A stretch of 64,000 nucleotides of DNA from JAEUIX01 sp964611125 (GTDB taxonomy: Bacteria; Planctomycetota; Phycisphaerae; Phycisphaerales; UBA1924): positions 20,242-84,241 of the forward strand of contig CAZSZO010000012.1 in the NCBI GenBank assembly GCA_964611125.1, in the 5' to 3' direction. A program made the position numbers and the translations under genes. Under the pieces are notes generated by a model that did not search any database, was not told the DNA's origin, and worked only from the letters and a program-made list of their open reading frames with translations. Positions 34,452 to 43,555 of the stretch are shown in pieces. Each line of letters begins with the position of its first letter. Within the stretch, counting starts at the first letter, position 1.

Positions 34452-35282
34452 ATGGCTACCCAACCTCGCCGCATCGTCGGGATCTTCGCCCTCATCCTCG
34501 GGCTGTGGGTGGTCATCTTCTGGATGTACCCCGCGTCCTCGACGCCGACGATCACCTTCGGCCAGCGCCCCGAGGGCGGGCTGACCCCGGCGGTCGTGGT
34601 TGAGTCGCAGGGTGTCGCGGCCAACTCTCAACCAACCCAGCCGCCTCAACAGGCGGGCGGCCCAGGCGCCGGCTCAGCCGGGGCGGCCAAGCCGCGTTCG
34701 GGGTCCGGGGCAGCCCAGGCGCAGCCCTCCGGCCCGGTGACGGTGATCGAGCGGCCAAAGTTTCGCGCCTATACCGTTCGCAAGGGCGATGTGAGCTTTG
34801 AGGCCATCGCGGCGCGGACCGAGGTCTATGGCAACCGCAAGCTGGCCTGGGCGATCCAGGATGCCAACTCGCTCGTGTCGCCCGACAAGTTGATCCCCGG
34901 GCGGACGGTGCTGCAGATCCCGCTCGATCCGTCCAACATCCAGGGTCGCCCGGTCACGATTGATCCGCGGACGGGTCGGCCCAATTCGGCCAACTCCCCG
35001 AGCGGTCCGACGACTGGTCCCTCGAGCGGCCCCACGAACGCCCCGACCCCCCCGACCCCCCCGACCTCCCTGACCCCCCCAGCCGCCACCCCCAAGCAGG
35101 CCCCGGGCGAGGATTACACCGTGCGCGACGGCGACACGCTGTCGGGGATCGCCAAGGCCAAGTACGGCAAGTCGGCCCTGTGGACTCTGATCCTTGAGGC
35201 CAATCGCGACGTGCTGACCGACCCCGCGAAGGTCAAACCGGGCATGACGCTGCGCATCCCGCCGGCGCCCAAGGGCGACTGA
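34452..35282 (+). CDS. Membrane-anchored protein with two LysM domains
   Basis: Protein of 276 aa. One N-terminal membrane segment (residues ~8-25, IVGIFALILGLWVVIFWMY) with the rest outside the cytoplasm. First LysM ~100-155 (YTVRKGDVSFEAIAARTEVYGN...IPGRTVLQIP), slightly divergent. Second LysM ~215-274 (YTVRDGDTLSGIAKAKYGKSALWTLILEAN...VKPGMTLRIP), canonical. The linker between is Pro/Thr/Ser-rich. LysM domains bind glycan backbones such as peptidoglycan, so this is likely a cell-envelope scaffold. It follows secDF at 107 bp and could be co-expressed with it. Confidence 0.82.
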   Translation: MATQPRRIVGIFALILGLWVVIFWMYPASSTPTITFGQRPEGGLTPAVVVESQGVAANSQPTQPPQQAGGPGAGSAGAAKPRSGSGAAQAQPSGPVTVIERPKFRAYTVRKGDVSFEAIAARTEVYGNRKLAWAIQDANSLVSPDKLIPGRTVLQIPLDPSNIQGRPVTIDPRTGRPNSANSPSGPTTGPSSGPTNAPTPPTPPTSLTPPAATPKQAPGEDYTVRDGDTLSGIAKAKYGKSALWTLILEANRDVLTDPAKVKPGMTLRIPPAPKGD

Positions 35283-35523
35283 CGCCCGAGGGGCACGCCG
35301 CCCCGCGCCCGGCCAATCGGTCACTGCCACCATCTCATGCCCCCCCGGCCCCGCCCGCCCCGCCCGGTCGACCTACCTTCTTTCCCCACGGTCTGCGGCC
35401 AGGCCCGGTCGCGATGGTGGTCGCGCCTCCGATCGCCGATGAACCGTCCTTCCGCAGGTCGGCGCGGGGCCCGAGCGGCCCGCTCCGCCTCCGCCTCAGC
35501 CCGCCTCGCCAGGAGTCTCGCAC

Positions 35524-36507
35524 GTGTCCAAGATCAAGCGCATCCTCGTCACCGGCGGCGCCGGGTTCCTCGGGTCCCACATCTGCGACCGGCTGGTCGG
35601 CCAGGGGCACGACGTCATCTGCCTGGACAACCTGTTCACCAGCCAGAAATCCAACGTGTCGCACCTGCTGGGCAAGCCCAACTTCGAGTTCATCCGGCAC
35701 GACGTGACCCATCCGATCTGGCTCGAGGTCGACGAGATCTACAACGCCGCGTGCCCCGCGGCGCCCGGGCACTACCAGTACAACCCCATCAAGACCATGA
35801 AGACCAGCGTGATGGGCGCCATCAACGTGCTGGGGATGGCCAAGCGCTGCCGGGCCAAGGTGCTGCAGTTCTCCACCAGCGAGGTCTACGGCGACCCCAC
35901 CGAGCACCCCCAGACCGAGAGCTACCGCGGGAACGTGAACCCCATCGGCATCCGGGCGTGCTATGACGAGGGCAAGCGGGCCGCCGAGACGCTCTTCTTC
36001 GACTACCACCGGAGCAACAAGGTGAACATCCGCGTGGTGCGGATCTTCAACACCTATGGCCCGCGGATGCACCCCTTCGACGGCCGCGTGGTGTCGAACT
36101 TCATCCGCCAGGCCCTGATGAACCAGGACATCACGATCTATGGCGAGGGGCAGCAGAGCCGCTCGTTCTGCTTTGTTGAAGACCTGGTCGAGGTCATCAT
36201 CCGCATGATGAACGGGCCCGATGACTTCATCGGCCCGGTGAACATCGGTAACCCCGTGGAGTTCACCGTCCGCCAGCTCGCCGAGCTCGTGCTGGAGCTC
36301 TCGGGGAGCAAGGGCCAGCTGGTCAAGAAGCCGATGCCCGCCGATGATCCCGCCCAGCGCCAGCCCGACATCACCCTGGCCCGCACAAAGCTGGGGTGGG
36401 AGCCGAAGGTGCCGCTGCGCGAGGGGCTGAAGAAGACCATCGAGCATTTCCGCACGCAGGTGCTGCCGCGGATCGATGAGTTCCGCGCGCCCACGCCCAA
36501 CTATTGA
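35524..36507 (+). CDS. uxs: UDP-glucuronate decarboxylase (UDP-xylose synthase)
   Basis: Protein of 327 aa, GTG start with AGGAG 8 nt upstream. Extended short-chain dehydrogenase: NAD-binding TGGAGFLGSHICD (10-22), catalytic TSEVYGDP and YDEGKR (YxxxK), plus the family markers ASPxxY-like CPAAPGHYQYNPIKT and RIFNTYGPRM. It converts UDP-glucuronate to UDP-xylose for cell-surface glycans. Usual length is 310-340. Upstream 240 bp separates it from the LysM gene, so it is probably an independent unit. Confidence 0.9.
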   Translation: MSKIKRILVTGGAGFLGSHICDRLVGQGHDVICLDNLFTSQKSNVSHLLGKPNFEFIRHDVTHPIWLEVDEIYNAACPAAPGHYQYNPIKTMKTSVMGAINVLGMAKRCRAKVLQFSTSEVYGDPTEHPQTESYRGNVNPIGIRACYDEGKRAAETLFFDYHRSNKVNIRVVRIFNTYGPRMHPFDGRVVSNFIRQALMNQDITIYGEGQQSRSFCFVEDLVEVIIRMMNGPDDFIGPVNIGNPVEFTVRQLAELVLELSGSKGQLVKKPMPADDPAQRQPDITLARTKLGWEPKVPLREGLKKTIEHFRTQVLPRIDEFRAPTPNY

Positions 36508-36539
36508 GTGCATCGCGGCCGGCGGACGAGGGCGTGTGG

Positions 36540-37091
36540 TCAACCCAGTCTGGCGATGTGCATGACACGATGCTCGGCGCCGCCGGCGCGGAGCACGCTG
36601 CTCATCAGGCTGATGTGATCGACCTCAAACGCCAGGCCCTCGATCGCCGTTAAAACCGCTTCCGGCCAGGGGAGCCCGGGGCTCCGCCGGATCAGGGTGA
36701 TGTGGGGTGAGAACCCGCCTCGCGAGCGGATCTGGCTCGGCCGGGCCAGGCGCCTGGCGAGCCTCGCATGGAGCTCCATCAGCCCGCTCGGGGCATCGGT
36801 CAGTGCGGCCAGCAGTCGCGCGTCGCGATTAGGGAGAGCGACCAATTCGAGGGGGTGGAGCCGGAATGGCCCTACTCCCTTGGTCGCCCGTTCGGTAGAC
36901 TCAATAGTGTCTCGGAGCTCCGAGGCGCTGGCCGGACCGATGAACAGCAGCGTAAGGTGCACCTGTTCAATCGGCGTGAAGCGGTGGGCGTCGCCCGCCA
37001 GTCGGCGGGCCTGCTCAAGCAGCCCGCGGGCGGCTTGCTCCGGCGGGTAGAGGGCGATGAACAGTCTGTGCAGTGGTTGACGCGAGGACAT
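36540..37091 (-). CDS. thpR: RNA 2',3'-cyclic phosphodiesterase (2H family, ThpR)
   Basis: Protein of 183 aa; ATG 37091 begins SSRQPLHRLFIALYPPEQ, matching the ThpR N-terminus RLFIAL. The two active-site histidine motifs are HLTLLFIG (~residue 46) and HITLIRR (~residue 132). Enzymes of this family hydrolyse 2',3'-cyclic phosphate ends of RNA. The longer open frame upstream is discarded as it reads as low-information sequence. Convergent with uxs (32 bp gap) and divergent from the stress protein gene. Confidence 0.85.
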   Translation of the reverse strand: MSSRQPLHRLFIALYPPEQAARGLLEQARRLAGDAHRFTPIEQVHLTLLFIGPASASELRDTIESTERATKGVGPFRLHPLELVALPNRDARLLAALTDAPSGLMELHARLARRLARPSQIRSRGGFSPHITLIRRSPGLPWPEAVLTAIEGLAFEVDHISLMSSVLRAGGAEHRVMHIARLG

Positions 37092-37181
37092 CGTTCGTAC
37101 CGGGTGCAGGTGGGGGCGCGGGTGGTTGGCCGCCGACGGGCCGCGGCCGGCAGCGAAGCAGGGTGTGTGAAGGAGGAAGGT

Positions 37182-38069
37182 ATGTTCCGCCGCGTGATCG
37201 CCGCGATTGATGGCTCGGAGCTGGCCGCCTCGGCGGCCCGCCACGGCCTCACACTCGCCCGGGCGTTGGGGGCGCCCATCGCGGCGTGCTTCGCGGTCGA
37301 GCCGATCCTCACGCCGATGACTGCCCCCGGGATCGACCCTGCCTCGGCGTCGCTGGGCGACCCCATGGCCGTGCTGGCCATGATGGACCAGCAGGCCCTG
37401 GGTGAGCAGATCGTCCGCGACTTTGTCGCCCTGGCCCGGTCCGAGGGCGTGGAGGCCGAGGGGCTGATCCGCCCCGGCATGCTTCGCGAGGTGCTGGCGG
37501 AGGTCGCCGGACCGCGCGACATGATCACCATCGGCCGCAAGGGGCGATTCTCCACCTCAGGCGTAGGCAGCCAGACACGCTCGCTCGTCACGGCGGCCCC
37601 GTGCCCCGTCCTCGTCGCCCACCGACCGGCTCAGCCGCTCCACCGGATCCTGGCCGTATATGACGGCACGGCTCCGAGCGCCCACGCCCTGCGCGTCGCG
37701 GCGGAGCTCGCCTCGGCCACCCGCTGGGCAATGGTGGTGCTCGCCGTTCACGGCCGCGCTCCCGGTGATGACGATCCGGCGGTGGGGGCCCGGCGGGCCA
37801 TCTGGCCGCAAGGGGCGCCGCAGTCGCCCGCGCCGGTCGGCGCCGGCGCGCTGGATGCCCCGAGCATCGATTTCATCACCGTCCAGGCCAGCGATGCGAC
37901 CCAGGAGGCGGCGGGGATCCAATTGCTGGCCTCCAAGGAGCGCCAGGCTCTGGTGGTCATGGGCGCCTACGCCCAGAACTGGCTGGCCGAACTGATCTGG
38001 GGCGGGGTGACCGACCAGGTCATGCAGCGGACCCGGGCCCCGGTGCTGCTGGTGCACTCACCGGAATGA
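37182..38069 (+). CDS. Universal stress protein, tandem UspA domains
   Basis: Protein of 295 aa, start ATG 37182 with AGGAGG 5 nt upstream. First domain residues 1-145 starts FRRVIAAIDGSELAASAARHGLTLARA and has ITIGRKGRFSTSGVGSQTRSLVTAAPCPVLVAH, the ATP-binding GxxGxG...S region in a slightly altered form. Second domain ~150-295 (HRILAVYDGTAPSAHALRVAAELA...ALVVMGAYAQNW...VTDQVMQRTRAPVLLVHS) has a weaker loop. Such proteins bind nucleotides and help survival under stress. It ends 9 bp from the convergent M48 gene. Confidence 0.85.
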   Translation: MFRRVIAAIDGSELAASAARHGLTLARALGAPIAACFAVEPILTPMTAPGIDPASASLGDPMAVLAMMDQQALGEQIVRDFVALARSEGVEAEGLIRPGMLREVLAEVAGPRDMITIGRKGRFSTSGVGSQTRSLVTAAPCPVLVAHRPAQPLHRILAVYDGTAPSAHALRVAAELASATRWAMVVLAVHGRAPGDDDPAVGARRAIWPQGAPQSPAPVGAGALDAPSIDFITVQASDATQEAAGIQLLASKERQALVVMGAYAQNWLAELIWGGVTDQVMQRTRAPVLLVHSPE

Positions 38070-38078
38070 GTGCGGGCC

Positions 38079-39068
38079 TCAGTTGTGGTCGTGGTCGCCG
38101 GTGCAGGCGACCCCGGCGAGCGCCATCAGCCGGAGGGCCTCGGCCTGGGCCTGCGGGCTGGGGGGCGGCAGCCGCTTGAGCTCTGCAAGGCACTGTTGCT
38201 GGAACCGCTGCTCGTAGAACTGGTTCTTGGGGTCCTTCGCTGCGGCGGCGAATTCGCCCGTCAGCAGGGCCGATGTGCGATCGATCCGCGTCTGCGGGAG
38301 CGGGTGCGTGCTGAGGATCTCCAGCTGCTGGGCGCCGCCGGAGGCGTCCTTGAGGATCTGCATCACCTGCCGCTGCGCCTCGGGGTTGTAGCCCGCCCGG
38401 GCCATGTAGCGCATGCCGAGGGAGTCGGCCTGTAACTCTTCATCCCGGCCGAACTTGAGGAGAATCGTCTGCCCGCCGACCTGGATCGCCGGCAGCAGCA
38501 GGGGCGCCACCTGCCCCAGGCGCGTGTCCTCGCCCGCGGAGCTCAGGGCGATCCCCGCCACCGCCACGCCTACTGAGTAATAGTTCGCCTGGTTCATGCG
38601 CTGGATCGTGTGCTGCGCCGTCACATGGGCGATCTCATGCCCGACCACCCCGGCCAGCTGGGCCTCGTTGGTCATCCGCTCCACCAGGCCCCGCGACACG
38701 AACACCTTGCCACCCGGCAGGGCGAAGGCGTTGATCACCGGTGAATCCAGCAGCGTGAACTCCCACGGCAGCTTGGGGTTCTCATCCTCGGTCGTCGCCG
38801 CCAGGCGGTTGCCCAGATTGGTGAGATACGCGCGGAGCGCCGGGCTGTTCACCGCCCCGCCGAACTCGCGCGTCATCTGGGGCGCCGCGTCGGCGCCCAG
38901 CTTGATTTCCTGCTCGCGCAGCGCGTCGCGTCCCTGGAGCGAGAAGATCCGCTCTCCGGTCGCCGAGTTCTTGACGCACCCGCCGGCGAGCCCTGCGAGC
39001 GTGAGGACGACGGCCCCAAGGGCCGTCCAAGGTTGGGATTTCCATCCGGTGAACGAATGTCCGTGCAT
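38079..39068 (-). CDS. M48 metalloprotease lipoprotein
   Basis: Protein of 329 aa, ATG 39068 with AGGAG 8-9 nt upstream. Signal peptide ends in LAGGC (Cys31), so it should be lipidated. HEIAH gives the zinc ligands and EELQADSLGMRYM the third ligand with the following Asp. NAFALPGGKVFVSRGLVERM precedes it, as in BepA/LoiP/HtpX-type M48 proteases, and STHPLPQTRIDRT follows. No TPR repeats are visible, so it is closer to the LoiP/YcaL type. Role: turnover of misfolded outer-membrane proteins is the family role. Confidence 0.88.
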   Translation of the reverse strand: MHGHSFTGWKSQPWTALGAVVLTLAGLAGGCVKNSATGERIFSLQGRDALREQEIKLGADAAPQMTREFGGAVNSPALRAYLTNLGNRLAATTEDENPKLPWEFTLLDSPVINAFALPGGKVFVSRGLVERMTNEAQLAGVVGHEIAHVTAQHTIQRMNQANYYSVGVAVAGIALSSAGEDTRLGQVAPLLLPAIQVGGQTILLKFGRDEELQADSLGMRYMARAGYNPEAQRQVMQILKDASGGAQQLEILSTHPLPQTRIDRTSALLTGEFAAAAKDPKNQFYEQRFQQQCLAELKRLPPPSPQAQAEALRLMALAGVACTGDHDHN

Positions 39069-39147
39069 GCCGTGCTCTCCTGGGGCGCGGGGGCTCCGCC
39101 CGCGCCGACAGCGCAACTCTATTGGCGCGGGCGCGGCCTGTCGCTCC

Positions 39148-39153
39148 TACGAT
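39148..39153 (+). promoter_or_regulatory. -10 box (TACGAT) for the UbiE/MenG gene
   Basis: TACGAT ends 6 nt before ATG 39160, so transcription would start at or next to the start codon. TTGGCG (39122-39127) is 20 bp upstream as a weak -35. Confidence 0.45.
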
Positions 39154-39159
39154 GGTCCG

Positions 39160-39960
39160 ATGACCGATCCTGCGCCGCCGCCCTCCTCCCCAGCCGCGGC
39201 TGGGGAACCGTCTCCCGCCTGGTCCGTCCCCGACCTCTCCGACCCGCACGCCCGCGCCGACAAGCCTGAGCGGGTCCGCCGCATGTTCGCGGCGATCGCG
39301 GGTTCCTACGACCTGAACAACCGCCTCCACTCGCTCTGGCAGGACCAGGCTTGGCGCCGTCGGGCCGTGCGTGAAGCGGCGGTGCGCCCGTCGGATGAAG
39401 TGCTCGACTGCGCCTGCGGCACGGGCGACCTGACCCGCCTGTTCGCCGCCGCCGGCGCCGCCAAAGTGGTGGGGCTCGATTTCACGCGTGAGATGCTCGA
39501 CATCGCCCGGGCCAGGCGGGTCGCGGGGCGGAAGCCTGACGAGCGGACGTCGTACATCGAGGGCGATGCGATGGCGCTGCCCTTCGCCGACGCGTCGTTC
39601 GACATCGTGTCGATCGCCTTCGGGATTCGCAACGTCGCCTCGCCGGAGCGGGCGTTGCGGGAGTTCCGGCGGGTGCTCCGGCCGGGCGGGCGTCTGGTGA
39701 TCCTTGAGTTTGACCGCCCGACGTTTCCGCTGCTGGGCGCTTTCGCGGATTTTTACACGCGCCGGATTATGCCGATCACCGCGACGCTCATCAGCGGAGA
39801 CCGGTCGGGAGCGTACAAGTACCTGCCCGCGTCGGTCCAGACGTTCATGAACCGGACCCAATTGGGGGAGCTGATCACCCGCTGCGGGTTCAGCGGGTGG
39901 GGGGCCCGGCCGCTGTCGCTGGGCATCTGCGTCTGCCATCGCGCAACCGTCGCGCGTTGA
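39160..39960 (+). CDS. ubiE: UbiE/MenG quinone methyltransferase
   Basis: Protein of 266 aa. SAM-dependent methyltransferase of the demethylmenaquinone/ubiquinone type. Family signature 1 is YDLNNRLHSLWQDQAWRR (~48-65), motif I is LDCACGTGDL (~82-91), then GLDFTREMLDIA and a long stretch with IAFGIRNV (family signature 2) and LRPGGRLVILEF. The first ~35 residues are a Pro/Ser-rich extension. Completes menaquinone synthesis at the membrane. Transcribed divergently from the M48 gene over 91 bp. Confidence 0.85.
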   Translation: MTDPAPPPSSPAAAGEPSPAWSVPDLSDPHARADKPERVRRMFAAIAGSYDLNNRLHSLWQDQAWRRRAVREAAVRPSDEVLDCACGTGDLTRLFAAAGAAKVVGLDFTREMLDIARARRVAGRKPDERTSYIEGDAMALPFADASFDIVSIAFGIRNVASPERALREFRRVLRPGGRLVILEFDRPTFPLLGAFADFYTRRIMPITATLISGDRSGAYKYLPASVQTFMNRTQLGELITRCGFSGWGARPLSLGICVCHRATVAR

Positions 39961-40225
39961 GCGCCCCATAACTGTCGGACGATCCACGGTCGCGGCCGTC
40001 CCGGGGCGACCATCACCGCCGCCGCGCGGCTCCTGCGCCGCGGCGCAAGCGGTGCGCAGTCGAGATTCACCCCTCCCGGATTCCCTGCATTCGCGGGCCG
40101 GGGCTCGATATGCTCAAGGCCACGCGGCGCCGGGCGCTGGATTCGCCCGGATCGCAATCTCACCATTTGTCTGGCTGGTCAGAGTGGAACTCGCCCCGGC
40201 CCGGAACACTCCGGAGGCGATCGCC

Positions 40226-40933
40226 ATGTCTGAGCAGATCAACGAGCAGTTCTTCGAGACCCTCATCAGCGGCGACCGGGCGAGAGCCCGGGCATATGTG
40301 GCCGAGATCGTCGGGAAGGGCTTCACGCCCGAACGGCTGATCAATGAGCTTTTCTGGCCGACGTACCAGACGCTCGACCGCCTGCACCGCTCCGACCAGC
40401 TCAACACGCTCACGCATCATCTGGCGACGCGCCTGCTCCGCGTGCTGGTCGACCAGAACGCCGCGAACATGACCCGTCAGGCCGCCCGCGGCCGCACCAT
40501 CTTCGTCTTCTGCGGCGCGACCGACGCCGACGAGATGGGCGCCCAGATGGCCGTTGATCTGCTCGAGTCGTACGGGTTCGATGTCTCCTTCGCCGGCGGC
40601 GGGGTCGCCAACGACGAGATCCTCTCGCTCGTCAACGACCGCAAGCCCGACGTCCTCCTGATGTTCGCCTCGAGCCCCACCGATCTGCCCAACATCCGCG
40701 AGCTGATCGACACGATCGGCGAGATCGGCGCCTGCCCGAACCTGCAGGTGGCCGTGGGGGCGGGGGTCTTCAACCGGGCCGACGGCCTGGCCGAGGAGAT
40801 CGGCGCCGACCTGTGGGCCAGCGACCCGCTGGAGATGGTCGACACGCTCATCGCCGAGCCGCAGCGCCGGGCCGGGGCCGACCAGCGGACCGTGGGCAAG
40901 AGCCGCACCAAGCCCGCGAAAAAGGCCGCCTGA
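40226..40933 (+). CDS. Cobalamin-binding-like protein lacking the ligand histidine
   Basis: Protein of 235 aa, ATG 40226 with GGAGG 9 nt upstream. Layout is that of two-domain B12 proteins: a helical cap (5-80; TLTHHLATRLLRVLV) and a Rossmann-like domain (88-215). The usual DxHxxG motif reads D100-A101-D102-E103-M104-G105, so the cobalt-coordinating histidine is Asp. Strands follow as expected (VSFAGGGVANDEI, PDVLLMFASSPTDL, LQVAVGAGVF, GADLWASDPLEM). The C-terminal ~20 residues are a basic Lys/Ala tail. Binding of B12 would have to be base-on or absent. Could be a regulatory or methyltransferase partner; no partner gene is adjacent. Confidence 0.7.
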   Translation: MSEQINEQFFETLISGDRARARAYVAEIVGKGFTPERLINELFWPTYQTLDRLHRSDQLNTLTHHLATRLLRVLVDQNAANMTRQAARGRTIFVFCGATDADEMGAQMAVDLLESYGFDVSFAGGGVANDEILSLVNDRKPDVLLMFASSPTDLPNIRELIDTIGEIGACPNLQVAVGAGVFNRADGLAEEIGADLWASDPLEMVDTLIAEPQRRAGADQRTVGKSRTKPAKKAA

Positions 40934-40961
40934 GCAGCGTCCGCACACGATCGTCGTCTCC

Positions 40962-40997
40962 AGCCGCGCCGGCCGTCCGGCGCGGCTTTGTTTTTTT
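40962..40997 (+). terminator. Strong intrinsic terminator
   Basis: Perfect 11-bp stem AGCCGCGCCGG (40962-40972) / CCGGCGCGGCT (40977-40987), 4-nt loop CCGT, then TTGTTTTTTT. It ends the cobalamin-like gene; the opposite strand lacks a T tract, so it acts on the plus strand only. Confidence 0.9.
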
Positions 40998-41009
40998 GGC
41001 GCCCGCGCC

Positions 41010-41939
41010 TCACTGGGGGCGCGTCGCGAGCGCCGCGCGCACGAGCGCCATCACGCGGTCGCGTTCCTGCTCAGGCAGCGGCAGCCGCGGCGGCCTGACC
41101 GTGGCCCGCCCCATGCCGACCTCCTGCTGCACCAGCTTGATCAGATGCACGAACTCGGGCCCGGTATCCAACCGCAGGAGCGGCAGGAACCACCGGTAGA
41201 GCCGGTCGGTCGCGTGCTGGTCGCCCCCGCCGCTTCCATTGGCGGCCCGGAACAGCGCCACCGACTCGCGCGGGAAGGCGTTGACCAGGCCCGCGATCCA
41301 CCCCGCAGCGCCGGCCCGCACGCCCTCCACCACCAGGTCATCCACACCCACCAGCACGTCGAGCCTCGGGGCCGCAGCGCCAATGGCCGTAATCCGCCGC
41401 ACGTCCGCTGATGATTCCTTGACGGCTTCAAGATTCGCATGCTCCGCGCCGAGCTCAGCGATCTGCTCGGGCGAGATGTCGGTCCCGTAGGCGAGGGGGT
41501 TGTTGTAGAGCATGCACGACAGCGGCGTGGCCCCGAGCACGGCCCCGAAGTGTGATTTGGTCTCGCGCCACGACCCGCGGTACACATACGGCGGTAGCAC
41601 CATCAGGCCCCTGCACCCCAGGCGGGCGGCCTCCTCCGCCTGGCGGACCGCGCCAGCGGTGCTCAGCGCCGCCACGGCGGCCAAGGCCGGGGCCGACGCC
41701 TCGGCGAGGCTCTCCACCAGCGTCGTCAGGATCGCCGAGCGCTCATCCGGCTCCAGCACCCCGCCTTCACCCAGGGAGCCCAGCGCCACGATCCCTGTGC
41801 AGCCGGCGTCGATCATCCAGCGGGCGTGCCGGCCGAGGAACGCCAGATCGACACCGCCGGCGGCGTCGAACGGCGTGGTGATGGCGGGAATGACGCCCCG
41901 CCATGGCGAACGGCTGGGCCCGGCGGCGGGGGTGGTCAT
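41010..41939 (-). CDS. DapA-family lyase, probable pyrroline-4-hydroxy-2-carboxylate deaminase
   Basis: Protein of 309 aa, (beta/alpha)8 Schiff-base lyase. ALGSLGEGGVLEPDER is the conserved loop (usually GTTGE), LMVLPPYVYRG and CMLYNNPLAYGTDIS precede the catalytic Lys in EAVKESSADVRR. Start ATG 41939 overlaps the upstream stop (ATGA). As the last gene of the hydroxyproline operon, the most likely reaction is deamination of 1-pyrroline-4-hydroxy-2-carboxylate to 2-oxoglutarate semialdehyde. A general dihydrodipicolinate synthase is less likely given the context. Confidence 0.8.
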   Translation of the reverse strand: MTTPAAGPSRSPWRGVIPAITTPFDAAGGVDLAFLGRHARWMIDAGCTGIVALGSLGEGGVLEPDERSAILTTLVESLAEASAPALAAVAALSTAGAVRQAEEAARLGCRGLMVLPPYVYRGSWRETKSHFGAVLGATPLSCMLYNNPLAYGTDISPEQIAELGAEHANLEAVKESSADVRRITAIGAAAPRLDVLVGVDDLVVEGVRAGAAGWIAGLVNAFPRESVALFRAANGSGGGDQHATDRLYRWFLPLLRLDTGPEFVHLIKLVQQEVGMGRATVRPPRLPLPEQERDRVMALVRAALATRPQ

Positions 41940-43555
41940 GGTGCGGCTTCCTGTGCGGCTGGCGTAGCGAGCGACGACATGGGCACTGGGCACAGTGGCG
42001 GGCGGGCATCCGCGGGCGTCAGCCCCAGCACAAACTCAGCCGCGGGGCCGCAGATCCGCCCCTGGCACGGCCCCATCCCGCAGCGGGTCTGGATCTTGGC
42101 CTCACGCCAGGAGGCGAACGGCCTCACGCGGCCCACCGCAACATCCTCGCAGCGGCACAGCATCGAGCGTTCGTCGGCCAGCGTCTTCAGCTCATCACGC
42201 AGGGCGAATGTCCGCTCGAGCTCCTCGCCAAACCGCCGGGCCGCCTGGCGCAACGACCGCTGCCGGCCCCCCTCGCGCCCGCCGAGCCCCGTCGCGATCA
42301 ACCCTTCAGCCTCCGCGGCGTCCACGCCCGCCACCCCGCAGCACTCGCCTGCGGCGAAGACCCCCGGCACGCTCGTCTGCTGGTCGGCATCCACAACCAC
42401 CCGTCCCTCCTCGACCCGGCAGCCCAGCATCGTCGCCAGCTGCGTGTTGGGCGTCAGGCCGAAGGCGCAGGCGAGGTAGTCGCACGCGTGCGACTCCACT
42501 CCCGCACCGTCGGTCACCGTCACCCTCTCGACGGTGCCTGAGCCCTCCGCCCGCACCGGCCACCACCCGCACCGATACGGCGCACCCAGCAGCCGCCCCC
42601 GCAACAGGGCCGCCTGAAGCAGCTTGCCCGGGCGGCGCCAGAGCGATCGCGCGAACGCTTGCACCCTTACCGCCGGGGCCTGATCGAAGGGCCCAACGAT
42701 CGTCGCCCCGCGGCCCCGCAGGAACGCGCCGACCACCAGCAGCAGCGGCCCGCTCCCAGCGACCACCACCCGCTTACCGCGGATGTCGAGCCCGCCCTTG
42801 ACCAGGGCCTGAAGCCCGCCGACACCCGTGATGTTGGGGAGGGTCCACCCCGGGAAGGGCAGGAACCGCTCCCGCGCGCCGGTGGCCAGCACCAGCCGCT
42901 CGTAGCGAATCACCACGGGTCCGCCCGGTCCCTCGGCGAGCAGGGACCCCGGCTCCAGCGGTTGAACAATCGTGGTGGAGAGCAGCGTCCGTACGTCCGG
43001 CGCCCCGAGCCACCGGCCCGCCCGCGCGGCGGCGGGTTGGGGCCGGCCGCCTTCGCCCCGCCAGATCTGCCCGCCCAAAGTCGGGTTGTCATCGACCAGC
43101 AGCGTCGAGGCCGGGGCGCCGCGCTGGCCGAAGCCCGCGGCCGCCGCGGACAGGCCCGCCGGGCCGGCGCCGATCACCACCAGTTCCGCCCGGTGTTCGG
43201 TCATCGGGCGGGCCTCCCGCCACCCATCCACCGGGCCGCCTACTGGGCCTCTCACTGGGCCGTCGCTCGCCACGCCAGTGGTGACGACCATGCCCTCGCG
43301 ACAGGCGACCATGCACGATCGCTGGTGCGCGCGGCCGTCGATCTCCACGCGGCACTCGAAGCACACGCCCATTCCGCACAGGGGGCCCCGGGGCTCGCCA
43401 GTGGCGGACCGGCGGATCACCCCATCGGTCCGCGCATTGAGGACCGCGGCGGCGACCGTCGTGCCCGCCGTCGCCATCGCGTCACAGCCGTCGATCCGGA
43501 TGCGCACGATCTGGCCCGAGCGCGCGTCTTGCGATGACCGCGGCGAGCTAGGCAT
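41936..43555 (-). CDS. Fused 2Fe-2S ferredoxin / FAD oxidoreductase of a hydroxyproline dehydrogenase complex
   Basis: Protein of 539 aa. N-terminal ~15-95 is a [2Fe-2S] domain with GPLCGMGVCFECRVEIDG...RSCM. Residues ~122-430 form a pyridine-nucleotide-type FAD domain: VVIGAGPAGLSAAAAG, then VVVAGSGPLLLVVGA and ASVPGVFAAGECCGVAG-type active-centre region (QTSVPGVFAAGE). The C-terminal part has a BFD-like [2Fe-2S] site: MLCRCEDVAVGRV and RCGMGPCQGRIC. In known D-hydroxyproline dehydrogenases these are separate alpha and gamma subunits next to the beta (DAO) subunit; here they are one chain. Overlaps both neighbours by 4 and 8 bp. Confidence 0.82.
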   Translation of the reverse strand: MPSSPRSSQDARSGQIVRIRIDGCDAMATAGTTVAAAVLNARTDGVIRRSATGEPRGPLCGMGVCFECRVEIDGRAHQRSCMVACREGMVVTTGVASDGPVRGPVGGPVDGWREARPMTEHRAELVVIGAGPAGLSAAAAGFGQRGAPASTLLVDDNPTLGGQIWRGEGGRPQPAAARAGRWLGAPDVRTLLSTTIVQPLEPGSLLAEGPGGPVVIRYERLVLATGARERFLPFPGWTLPNITGVGGLQALVKGGLDIRGKRVVVAGSGPLLLVVGAFLRGRGATIVGPFDQAPAVRVQAFARSLWRRPGKLLQAALLRGRLLGAPYRCGWWPVRAEGSGTVERVTVTDGAGVESHACDYLACAFGLTPNTQLATMLGCRVEEGRVVVDADQQTSVPGVFAAGECCGVAGVDAAEAEGLIATGLGGREGGRQRSLRQAARRFGEELERTFALRDELKTLADERSMLCRCEDVAVGRVRPFASWREAKIQTRCGMGPCQGRICGPAAEFVLGLTPADARPPLCPVPMSSLATPAAQEAAP

